Below, in pieces: positions 1 to 6,665 of a stretch of 64,000 nucleotides of DNA. The translations under genes and the position numbers were made by a program. The notes under the pieces are model-generated. The model was given only the letters and a program-made list of their open reading frames with translations. It searched no databases and was not told the DNA's origin. This DNA comes from Acidobacteriota bacterium (GTDB lineage: Bacteria; Acidobacteriota; Thermoanaerobaculia; Gp7-AA8): NCBI GenBank assembly GCA_019244185.1, contig JAFATB010000025.1, positions 124,001 through 188,000 of the forward strand. The letters are read 5' to 3'. Each line of letters begins with the position of its first letter. Position 1 is the stretch's first letter.

Positions 1-148
1 CGGCGCGGCCGCCGAAGACGTTGACGATGCCGCCGACCACGCCGCCGAAGTGCACGGTGGTGTGCTGTTCGACGGTGGCGTCGGCGAGGCAAACGGACGC
101 CGCGAGCGAGAGCGCGGCGGTGATGCAAAGAGAGCGGATCGGGACCAT
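1..148 (-). CDS. Secreted protein of unknown function (5' part only)
   Basis: Reading leftward from an ATG at 148 there is an open frame to the window edge. Its first 22 or so residues form a clear signal peptide (Met-Val-Pro-Ile-Arg-Ser, then a hydrophobic stretch ending near CLADA). The mature part begins TVEQHTTVHFGGVVGGIVNV, a Gly/Val-rich start that I recall from secreted acidobacterial proteins of unknown function. Only 49 codons are present, so no function can be given. It is divergent from the cupin gene, with 37 bases between the two start codons. Confidence 0.6.
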   Translation of the reverse strand, partial: MVPIRSLCITAALSLAASVCLADATVEQHTTVHFGGVVGGIVNVFGGRA

Positions 149-185
149 GCGGATGAATCTCCTATCGTTCTGGTACTTTGTCGTC

Positions 186-548
186 ATGTACCAGCCGGTT
201 TCGTTCGCGGAAAAGTTCGCACGTTTTGCCGAGACATTCCAGCCGAAAGTGGTGGCGCAGATGAATGACGTGCAATTCAAGCTCGTGCGCGTCGAAGGCG
301 ACTTCGTCTGGCACAGCCATCCCGAGACCGACGAGGCGTTCCTCGTCATCGAAGGAATGCTGGCCATCGACTTCCGCGACGGACGCGTCGAACTGCAGCC
401 GGGCGAGCTGTTCGTCGTGCCGCGCGGCAAGGAGCACAAGCCGTTCGCCGCGGGCGAGACGAAGATCCTCCTCATCGAGCCGGCAGGCACGCAGAACACC
501 GGCGATGCGGGCGGCGCGATGACGGCACCGATGGACGTGTGGATCTGA
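186..548 (+). CDS. Small cupin-domain protein
   Basis: This 120-residue protein is one cupin beta-barrel. The metal-binding pattern is visible: His43, His45 and Glu50 in WHSHPETDE (first cupin motif), and His84 in PGELFVVPRGKEHKP (second motif). The residues fit binding of a divalent metal, but such single-domain cupins have many roles and no substrate can be named. An in-frame upstream extension exists, but it would run into the divergent gene, and homology begins only at the ATG at 186 (MYQPVSF). Its stop TGA shares one base with the next start ATG, so it is probably co-transcribed with the PEBP gene. Confidence 0.8.
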   Translation: MYQPVSFAEKFARFAETFQPKVVAQMNDVQFKLVRVEGDFVWHSHPETDEAFLVIEGMLAIDFRDGRVELQPGELFVVPRGKEHKPFAAGETKILLIEPAGTQNTGDAGGAMTAPMDVWI

Positions 549-1111
549 TGATGCGCAACTGGACGTTGTTCGCCTTATCTCTCTTCCTCGGCTGCTCGGC
601 CGCCGTGCAGCAGCCGCAAACGCCGCGCTTCGAAGTCACGAGCGCGACGTTCGCGGCCGGCGCGACGCTGCCCGATCGCACGATGCTGAACGGCCTCGAT
701 TGCACGGGACCGAACGTCTCCCCCGCCCTCGCCTGGCGTAACGCGCCGGCGGCGACGCGGAGCTTCGCGTTCGTCTTCGACGACTACGAGGCGCGCGGCG
801 GCGACGGCTTCGTGCATTGGGCCGCATACAACATCCCCGCGACCGTGAGCGCGATCGCGGAGAACGCGGGCGCGGCCGAGGGCGAGCTCGCGGGCGGCGG
901 ACGCCAGGCGTACAACGACTTTCTGCGCCGCAGCTACGGCGGTCCGTGCCCGCCGGAAGGTCCGCCGCACAAGTACCGCTTCACCGTTTACGCGACGGAC
1001 CTGCCGTCGATCGACGACGCCGGCACGCCGATGACGTGGCGGAAGCTGCGCTTCATCCTGCGCGGCCACGTGCTCGCCGAGGCGTCGCTCACCGGCTTGC
1101 GCGGGCACTGA
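548..1111 (+). CDS. YbhB/YbcL-family (PEBP-like) lipoprotein
   Basis: The protein belongs to the phosphatidylethanolamine-binding protein / Raf kinase inhibitor-like family, bacterial YbhB branch. Family marks include NVSPALAWRNAPAATRSFAF, the DDYEA loop, FVHWAAYNIP and the GPCPPEG-PHKYRFTVYA segment that lines the anion pocket. The N-terminus is a signal peptide ending in a cysteine (LFLGCSAA), so it may be a lipoprotein. The ATG at 548 overlaps the cupin stop by one base; a second ATG follows directly at 551. The ligand is not known for most bacterial members. Confidence 0.85.
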   Translation: MMRNWTLFALSLFLGCSAAVQQPQTPRFEVTSATFAAGATLPDRTMLNGLDCTGPNVSPALAWRNAPAATRSFAFVFDDYEARGGDGFVHWAAYNIPATVSAIAENAGAAEGELAGGGRQAYNDFLRRSYGGPCPPEGPPHKYRFTVYATDLPSIDDAGTPMTWRKLRFILRGHVLAEASLTGLRGH

Positions 1112-1113
1112 GC

Positions 1114-1467
1114 ATGGGCGCGCGAGTGCTTGCCCACCTCGTTCGCGGGACGCGCGAGTACGGCGTGCCGCTCGTCTTCGCCGCGAGCGTCCTCGTCAGC
1201 GGCGCTCCCGCCGTACCGATCCTCGGCATCCGCGGCGCGGTGGCGTTCGGGATCCTGCTGAGCGCGTGGCTGCTCTTCGCGCGCGTGCTCGTCGCGGCCG
1301 TCGTCGGTCATCCCGTCACGCAAATGGTGTCGTTGCGCGTCGGGACGATCGCCTGCAGCGTCGTCTCCGGTGGCGCGGCGATCGTCGCGGCGGCCGCGCT
1401 CGACGTGCGGCTCGTGTGGGGCGCGCTCTGCGCGGTCGCATTCAGCGAGTGGTTCTATTGGCGCTGA
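1114..1467 (+). CDS. Small integral membrane protein of unknown function
   Basis: This protein of 117 residues has about four hydrophobic segments, roughly residues 16-36, 39-62, 72-95 and 96-115. It starts two bases after the PEBP stop, which suggests one operon with the cupin and PEBP genes. I do not recognise the family. A short basic N-terminus precedes the first membrane span. No catalytic motif is visible. Confidence 0.65.
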   Translation: MGARVLAHLVRGTREYGVPLVFAASVLVSGAPAVPILGIRGAVAFGILLSAWLLFARVLVAAVVGHPVTQMVSLRVGTIACSVVSGGAAIVAAAALDVRLVWGALCAVAFSEWFYWR

Positions 1468-1477
1468 CGCCGCGACC

Positions 1478-2206
1478 TCAGCGCGCCGGCGCGCCGCCGC
1501 GCCACGCCGGCAGCGGTCGGGCGCCGATCGCGACCTCGAACGCGGCGCGGGCGAGCAGCCGCGTGGAGTCGAGCGTCGGCAGCGGCGACACGTCCGGCGT
1601 CACCAGCAGCGGGATCTCCGTGCACACGAGCGCGACCGCGTCGCATCCTCGCGATGCGAGCGACTCGATGATGCGCACGTACTCGGCGCGCGATGCCTCC
1701 GTGAAGATGCCGTTGACGAGCTCTTCGAAGATCACGCGGTTGATCCGCGCGCGGTCCTCCGGGCCGGGGACTTCCACGTCGATGCCGCGCGCGGCGAACG
1801 CCTGCGGGTAAATCCAGCTTTCCATCAGGTAGCGCGTGCCGAGGATCCCGACGCGGCGATGCTGCACCCGCGCGGCGTGATCGGCGACGACGTCCGCGAG
1901 GTGCAGGCCGGGCAGCGCCAGCGCCTCGCCCTCCTGCTCGAGGGCCATGTGCGCGGTGTTGTCGGGACAGACGAAAAAGTCCGCGCCGGCAGCGGCGAGG
2001 CGTTTCACGCTGACCGCGAGAATGTCGCGGATCTCCGGATAGCGGCCCTCGTCCCACAGCGGCATGCTGCGGCTCATCGAGATGCAGTCGAGGGTGACGT
2101 CGGGATGGTCGTGCGCGCCGAGGCGGGCGAAGCCTTCCTGACAGAACGTGCGGAAACAGAGGGCCGCGCCCTCGGTGCTGTGCGCGAGAATGCCGAGATG
2201 CCTCAT
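1478..2206 (-). CDS. Aspartate/glutamate racemase family protein
   Basis: The 242-residue protein has the two-lobed fold of PLP-independent Asp/Glu/hydantoin racemases. The N-terminus MRHLGILAHSTEGA matches the family start. The first active-site loop reads CPDNTAH (residues 80-86) and the second LVCTEIPLL (Cys195). Classical members use a cysteine just before Asn-Thr in the first loop; here that position is Asp82, while the second cysteine is kept. The YgeA branch also departs from Cys at this site, so a broad-specificity racemase or an isomerase is possible. It is convergent with the membrane protein gene and divergent from the ribbon-helix-helix gene at 2259. Confidence 0.8.
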   Translation of the reverse strand: MRHLGILAHSTEGAALCFRTFCQEGFARLGAHDHPDVTLDCISMSRSMPLWDEGRYPEIRDILAVSVKRLAAAGADFFVCPDNTAHMALEQEGEALALPGLHLADVVADHAARVQHRRVGILGTRYLMESWIYPQAFAARGIDVEVPGPEDRARINRVIFEELVNGIFTEASRAEYVRIIESLASRGCDAVALVCTEIPLLVTPDVSPLPTLDSTRLLARAAFEVAIGARPLPAWRGGAPAR

Positions 2207-2246
2207 GCGCGACAGTATAGCCTACCGCAGTACGAATGTACCGTAC

Positions 2247-2264
2247 TACCGTGGTACCATGGTA
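2247..2264. promoter_or_regulatory. Palindromic operator-like site over a start codon
   Basis: TACCGTGGTACCATGGTA is an 18-base palindrome with only one mismatched pair, centred on GGTACC. It overlaps the ATG at 2259. Further GTAC steps lie just upstream (2230-2246), so the short divergent spacer is rich in TAC/GTA half-sites. It is a natural candidate for autoregulation by the ribbon-helix-helix-like protein whose start it covers. Confidence 0.5.
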
Positions 2265-2552
2265 GCCATGAGCGAAACCGACGACCGCATCGCCGTCGAA
2301 CGGATCCAGACCGGCGTGCGCATGGAGAAGCGCCTGGTGAAGGTGCTCAAGGGCCTGGCCGAGTATCACGACATGTCGCTGGGCGACCTCCTCGAAGGCA
2401 TCGTGCTCCACGCCTTCGACAACAAGACGCCGTTCGGCCGCGAGTCGCTGCGGAAGATCGAGGAACTGAAAAAGGTGTATCACCTCGACCTCGACTCCGC
2501 TGCCAGCCACCGCCTCACCGAGACGAGGAAGGCGCGCCGTGGACAATCGTGA
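2259..2552 (+). CDS. Putative ribbon-helix-helix DNA-binding protein
   Basis: The 97-residue protein has a central segment (about residues 20-55, TGVRMEKRLVKVLKGLAEYH then DMSLGDLLEGIVLHAFDN) that looks like one beta strand and two helices of a MetJ/Arc-type fold. This is a structural guess; I do not recognise a named family. A second ATG at 2268 is an alternative start. The start codon lies inside an 18-base palindrome, which fits autorepression. The 3' end overlaps the next gene by 14 bases, so the two are probably translated together. Confidence 0.6.
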   Translation: MVAMSETDDRIAVERIQTGVRMEKRLVKVLKGLAEYHDMSLGDLLEGIVLHAFDNKTPFGRESLRKIEELKKVYHLDLDSAASHRLTETRKARRGQS

Positions 2553-2922
2553 GTTCGCCGCCGCCTTCGAGGCGTGCACGCTCGCGCCGTTTCATCACGC
2601 CGATCACGTGCGCCTCGCGTGGATCTACCTGCGCGAGGCGCCGCTGCTCGACGCGCTGCACCGCTTCGTCACCGGCCTGCAGCGCTACGCCGCCAGCCGC
2701 GGCGCGTCGGGGCTCTATCACGAGACGATCACCTGGGCGTTCCTCTTCCTGATTCACGAGCGGATGCAGCGCTCCTCCGCGAGCGACTTCGCGGAGTTCG
2801 CCGAAGCGAATCCCGACCTTCTGCGGTGGAAGCCGTCCGTGCTCGACCGCTACTACCGCGCCGAAACGCTGCAGTCCGACCTCGCCCGCCGCACCTTCGT
2901 CCTGCCTGACCTAGGCGCGTAA
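2539..2922 (+). CDS. Conserved protein of unknown function
   Basis: This gene encodes 127 residues from a GTG start inside the end of the ribbon-helix-helix gene. The motif FHHADHVRLAWIYLREAP near the N-terminus, with three closely spaced histidines and an aspartate, looks like a possible metal or ligand site. The rest is helical, with LYHETITWAFLFLIHERMQR and RYYRAETLQSDLARRTFVLPD. I have seen this pattern in unannotated soil-bacterial proteins but know no function. The tight overlap suggests it is controlled with the upstream regulator. Confidence 0.65.
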   Translation: MDNREFAAAFEACTLAPFHHADHVRLAWIYLREAPLLDALHRFVTGLQRYAASRGASGLYHETITWAFLFLIHERMQRSSASDFAEFAEANPDLLRWKPSVLDRYYRAETLQSDLARRTFVLPDLGA

Positions 2923-3011
2923 AGCGTGTAACCCGCCGCGGGCCGCTCAGCCGCTCGCCGGCTGGAGCGCCCCGCAAGATCGCAGCGGCGCGAAGCGCCG
3001 TTTGCCGATCT

Positions 3012-3025
3012 ACGAAGAAGTTCGT
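3012..3025. promoter_or_regulatory. Upstream BlaI-type operator half-palindromes
   Basis: ACGAA-GAAG-TTCGT is a perfect 5-bp inverted repeat with a 4-base spacer, ending where the -35 box starts. It shares the ACGAA/TTCGT arms of the stronger site at 3032-3047, so it is probably a second binding site for the same repressor. Confidence 0.5.
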
Positions 3026-3051
3026 TGACCTTACGAAACCTTTCGTATAGT
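3025..3051 (+). promoter_or_regulatory. Probable promoter of the BlaI/M56 operon
   Basis: TTGACC at 3025-3030 is a good -35 box. TATAGT at 3046-3051 is a good -10 box with a short spacer of 15 bases (16 if read as ATAGTC). The spacer is occupied by the palindrome at 3032-3047, so a bound repressor would block RNA polymerase directly. Confidence 0.6.
3032..3047. promoter_or_regulatory. BlaI-type operator between -35 and -10
   Basis: TACGAAA-CC-TTTCGTA is a perfect 7-bp inverted repeat. BlaI/MecI repressors classically bind TACA/TGTA-armed dyads, and this site keeps the TAC...GTA ends with different inner bases. Its position inside the promoter of a BlaI-family gene makes autoregulation the simplest reading. 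Confidence 0.65.
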
Positions 3052-3081
3052 CTGCCGTACATGACAGCGGAGGCACTCGCG

Positions 3082-3471
3082 ATGGGCGACATCACAACCC
3101 CCAGACCTACCGATGCGGAGCTCGCGATTCTTCGCGTGCTCTGGGAACGCGGCTCGAGCACGGTCCGCGAAGTCCACGACGCGCTCAGCCGCTCGCAGGA
3201 CACCGGCTACACCACGGTGCTCAAGCTCCTGCAGATCATGACCGAGAAAGGGCTCGTCGTCCGCGACGAGTCGCAGCGCGCGCACGTCTACTCGTCCAAA
3301 CTCGGAGAGCAGCGGACGCAGCGCCAGCTGATCGGCGATCTGATGGACCGTGCCTTCGGCGGCTCGCCGACGAAGCTGGTTCTGCAGGCACTCTCGACGA
3401 CGAAAGCGAGCGCGGAAGAGCTCCGCGCCATCCGCCGCATGCTCGACGAATTGGAAGGAGACGCGCGATGA
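3082..3471 (+). CDS. BlaI/MecI/CopY-family transcriptional repressor
   Basis: The 129-residue protein matches the BlaI family along its length. The winged helix is at about residues 8-75 (PTDAELAILRVLWERGSSTV, GYTTVLKLLQIMTEKGLV) and the dimerisation helices follow. In known systems the membrane protease BlaR1 triggers cleavage or release of BlaI when a signal is sensed. The ATG at 3082 is preferred because GCGGAGG sits 8 bases upstream; the in-frame ATG at 3061 has no ribosome site and lies too close to the predicted -10. The stop overlaps the M56 gene as ATGA, so the pair is translationally coupled. Confidence 0.9.
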   Translation: MGDITTPRPTDAELAILRVLWERGSSTVREVHDALSRSQDTGYTTVLKLLQIMTEKGLVVRDESQRAHVYSSKLGEQRTQRQLIGDLMDRAFGGSPTKLVLQALSTTKASAEELRAIRRMLDELEGDAR

Positions 3472-5612
3472 ACGCGATGGAGCTGTTGACCGGACCGCTG
3501 GCCCAGGCAATCGGGTGGGCTCTCCTGCATCTACTCTGGCAGGCCACGATCGTGGCGGCCATTCTCGGCGCCGTGCTCGCGCTGCTCTCGAACCAGAGCG
3601 CCGGCGCGCGTTACGTCGCCTCGTGCGCCGCCCTCGCCGTCGTCTTCACGATGTTCCTCGGCACCGCGTGGCGCGCGTACGATCCGGCCGTCGCGCCGAT
3701 CGCCGTCGCGCCGCACGCATCGGCGGTGCAGACCTCGATCTCGCTCGCGAAAGTGCCGCTCGTCATCGCCGTCGACGCCGCGCGCACGTGGCGCGAGCGC
3801 GCCACCGATCTCGCCGCCGCCGCACGCCAGTCGCTCCCCGGCGTCGTCGCGCTCTGGCTCGTCGGCGTCGCGCTGCTCTCGCTGCGCCTGCTCGTCAGCT
3901 GGAGCCGCGCGCGGAACCTCGTGCGCCGCGACGCGACGGAAGCCTCGCCGCAGTGGCTCGCCGTCGCCGCGCGCCTCTCGAACGCGCTCGGCCTGCGCCG
4001 CGGCGTGCGGCTCCTCGAGTCCGCCGCGATCGAAGTGCCGTCCGTCATCGGCTCGCTGCGTCCGGTGATCCTCCTGCCGGCGAGCACGCTCACCGGCCTC
4101 ACGCCCGAACAGCTCGAGATGGTGCTCGCGCACGAGCTCGCGCACATCCGCCGTCACGACTTCCTCGTGAACCTCCTCCAGGCGTTCGTCGAGACGCTGA
4201 TGTTCTATCACCCGGCGGTGTGGTGGATGTCGCGCCGCGTGCGCATCGAGCGCGAGCACTGCTGCGACGATCTCGCCGTCTCGGTGTGCGGCAATCCGCT
4301 GCAGTACGCCCGTGCGCTGACCCGCCTCGAAGAACTGCGCGCGGCCGCGCTGCCGGTCGTCGTCGCCGCGAACGGAGGCTCGCTCCTCGAGCGCATCCGC
4401 CGCATCGCCACGCGCCGCACCGAGCTCACCGCCTCCAGCCCGCGCTGGACCGCCGCCGTGGCCATGCTGGTCATCGTCGGCGCGGCGCTGGCCGTGCCGT
4501 CGCTCCCGGCGCTCGCACAGCGCGACACGAGCAAGACCGCGAAACACGCCGACGCGAAGAAGAGCGACGCGAAGAAGTCGTCGTCGCGCGTCGAAGTCGT
4601 CGCGCCCGAGAGCAACAACGAGCACGAGGACGACATCACCATCGACAACTCGATGGACGATGACGCCGACAACGACACGAACAACGACAACGACGACGAT
4701 TACGCGATGCCGGCCATCCCGCCGACGCCGGGCATGCCCGCCGCGCCGCCGGTGCCCATGGTCGCACCGTCGATGCCTTCCGCTCCGGCGATGCCGGGCA
4801 CTCCCGCCCTCCCCGCGCCGCCCGCGATTCCTGCCGCTCCGATGATCGCGGGCATGCCGCATCCGATGGTCGCGCCGCGCGCCCCGGTCGCCATGGCCGC
4901 GCTGAATGACCCCGACGTCGATGTGGACGTCGACGCCGACGTCGACGTGGACACCGACTCCGATGAGCGCGATCCGCACGACCGCAAGCTCTCCGACGGC
5001 AAGCTGACGGTCGACGAGCTGATCGCGATGCGCGCCGTCGGCGTGACGCCGCAGTACGTCAACGAGATGCGCGCGCTGTTCCCCGACGTCACCGTGCACG
5101 AGCTGGTCGGCGCGCGCGCGGTCGGCGTGTCCACCGAGTACGTGCGCAAACTGCGCGACGCCGGCATCGAAGTGAAGTCGGCGCGCGCGGCGCAGAACCT
5201 CGCCGCCGTCGGCGTCAAGCCGGAGTTCATCCGCGCCATGCGCGACACCGGTCTGGCGGTCAACAACGCGCACGACGCGCAAGGCCTCGCCGCCGTCGGC
5301 GTCACCGCGGAGTTCATCCGCTCGATGCGCGACGCCGGCATGAGCATCACCACCGCCCGCGAGGCGCAGGGTCTCGCCGCCGTCGGCGTCACGGCGCAGT
5401 ACATCCGCGACATGCGCGCGGCCGGCGTGCAGATCCACGACGCCCGCGAGGCGCAGAGCCTGCGCTCGATGGGCGTCACGCCGAAGTTCGTGCACCAGCT
5501 GGCCGACGCCGGCTACGCGAACCTCACCGTGCGCGAGCTGGTGCGCATGGCCGCGAACGGCGTCGACGGCGATTTCATCCGCGAGATGGAGCAGTACCGC
5601 AGCAAGCAGTAA
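3468..5612 (+). CDS. BlaR1-like M56 membrane metalloprotease with C-terminal repeat sensor
   Basis: The protein has 714 residues. Membrane spans are at about residues 14-38, 47-66, 121-143 and 325-345. The M56 zinc site is VLAHELAHIRRHD (His222, Glu223, His226), followed by the family segment RIEREHCCDDLAV. In BlaR1 the extracellular part is a penicillin-binding domain. Here it is replaced by a charged linker (KKSDAKKSS, runs of Asp/Asn), a Pro/Met/Ala-rich stretch (about 410-480) and about eight repeats of 27-30 residues, type AVGVTAEFIRSMRDAGMSIT (about 515-705). The sensed signal is therefore not beta-lactam by this evidence. It overlaps the BlaI-type gene and precedes a secreted protein with the same repeats. 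Confidence 0.88.
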   Translation: MNAMELLTGPLAQAIGWALLHLLWQATIVAAILGAVLALLSNQSAGARYVASCAALAVVFTMFLGTAWRAYDPAVAPIAVAPHASAVQTSISLAKVPLVIAVDAARTWRERATDLAAAARQSLPGVVALWLVGVALLSLRLLVSWSRARNLVRRDATEASPQWLAVAARLSNALGLRRGVRLLESAAIEVPSVIGSLRPVILLPASTLTGLTPEQLEMVLAHELAHIRRHDFLVNLLQAFVETLMFYHPAVWWMSRRVRIEREHCCDDLAVSVCGNPLQYARALTRLEELRAAALPVVVAANGGSLLERIRRIATRRTELTASSPRWTAAVAMLVIVGAALAVPSLPALAQRDTSKTAKHADAKKSDAKKSSSRVEVVAPESNNEHEDDITIDNSMDDDADNDTNNDNDDDYAMPAIPPTPGMPAAPPVPMVAPSMPSAPAMPGTPALPAPPAIPAAPMIAGMPHPMVAPRAPVAMAALNDPDVDVDVDADVDVDTDSDERDPHDRKLSDGKLTVDELIAMRAVGVTPQYVNEMRALFPDVTVHELVGARAVGVSTEYVRKLRDAGIEVKSARAAQNLAAVGVKPEFIRAMRDTGLAVNNAHDAQGLAAVGVTAEFIRSMRDAGMSITTAREAQGLAAVGVTAQYIRDMRAAGVQIHDAREAQSLRSMGVTPKFVHQLADAGYANLTVRELVRMAANGVDGDFIREMEQYRSKQ

Positions 5613-5638
5613 AGACGTTGACCAACAGGAGAACGATC

Positions 5639-6643
5639 ATGAAGCGTATTGCGACGCTCGCGCTCGTCGTGTCTTTGCTCGCCGCCGCCTCCGCGTTCGC
5701 CTCGTTCGAGGGCTCGTGGACCGCGAGTCCGGACGAGAAGCACCCGGAGCGGCTCTACTTCAGCCTCAGCCACCGCCATCAGTTCAACAACGGCTCGACG
5801 ATGAACATCGCCGAGTTCACGGGCCTCAGCGACGCGGCGATTCACGCCGCGACGTCGACGCCGGTGCGCTTCGAGCTGCGCCGCGAGGCGGGGCTCGTCG
5901 CGTTCGACGGCTCGTTCCGCAACGGCCACGGCGCCGGGCAGTTCACCTTCACCGGTAACCCCGATTACGTGAACAAGCTGCGCGCGATGGGCATCGACGT
6001 CGACCTGCGCAAGCACCACCGCCACGATGACGACGACGAGGCCATCACCGAGGAGGAAACGCTCTTCACGATGGCGCTGCTCGACGTCTCCACCGACTAC
6101 ATCAAGTCGATGCGCGCGGTCGGCTACGACGTCTCGCTCGATCAGTACCTCTCCATGCGCATCTTCCGCGTGACGCCCGAGCTCGTGCGCGAGCTCGGCT
6201 CCCTCGGCTTTCGCAACATCGAGGCGGACGATCTCATCACCACGCGCATTCACGGCGTCACGCCCGACTACATCCGCCAGATGCGCGCCGCCGGCTGGAA
6301 CCTCACGCTCGACGAGCTCGTGACCAGCCGCATTCACGGCGCGACCCCGGAGTTCGCCGCGGAAATGAAGAGGCTCGGCTACGGCGATCTCAGTCACGAC
6401 CGCCTCGTCGAGTTCCGCATCCACGGCGTCTCGCCGAAGTTCATCAGCGACCTCCGCGACCTCGGCTACGACCACGTCCCCGCGGAGAAGCTCGTCGAGA
6501 TGCGCATCTTCCGCGTGACGCCGGAGTTCATCCGCGAGCTCGCGAAGGCCGGCTACAAGCGCGTGCCGGTGGAGAAGCTCGTGGAGATGCGCATGCACGG
6601 CATCGACGCGAAGTTCCTCGACAAGATGAGCAAAGTGCAATAG
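5639..6643 (+). CDS. Secreted repeat protein, partner of the M56 sensor
   Basis: The 334-residue protein has a signal peptide (MKRIATLALVVSLLAAASAF), an N-terminal domain of about 90 residues (FEGSWTASPDEKHPERLYF onward), and then about eight repeats of the form RIHGVTPDYIRQMRAAGWNL. The repeats match those at the C-terminus of the upstream M56 protease, with Gly-Val-Thr/Ser-Pro and Met/Leu-Arg as the constant parts. CAGGAGAA lies 6 bases before the ATG at 5639. An inframe TTG at 5618 is unlikely because it would place extra residues before the signal peptide. The shared repeat suggests interaction with the sensor or a common ligand; this is inference. Confidence 0.85.
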   Translation: MKRIATLALVVSLLAAASAFASFEGSWTASPDEKHPERLYFSLSHRHQFNNGSTMNIAEFTGLSDAAIHAATSTPVRFELRREAGLVAFDGSFRNGHGAGQFTFTGNPDYVNKLRAMGIDVDLRKHHRHDDDDEAITEEETLFTMALLDVSTDYIKSMRAVGYDVSLDQYLSMRIFRVTPELVRELGSLGFRNIEADDLITTRIHGVTPDYIRQMRAAGWNLTLDELVTSRIHGATPEFAAEMKRLGYGDLSHDRLVEFRIHGVSPKFISDLRDLGYDHVPAEKLVEMRIFRVTPEFIRELAKAGYKRVPVEKLVEMRMHGIDAKFLDKMSKVQ

Positions 6644-6665
6644 CCGGCACCGCCGGCTATTGCAC
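6635..6665. terminator. Bidirectional hairpin containing both stop codons
   Basis: GTGCAATAGCCGGC, a 3-base loop ACC, then the exact complement form a perfect 14-bp stem. The stop codons of both convergent genes (TAG at 6641-6643 and TAG at 6659-6657 on the minus strand) lie in the arms, and both proteins end in Lys-Val-Gln as a consequence. There is no clear U tract, so it may act as an intrinsic barrier or RNA-stabilising hairpin. Confidence 0.7.
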
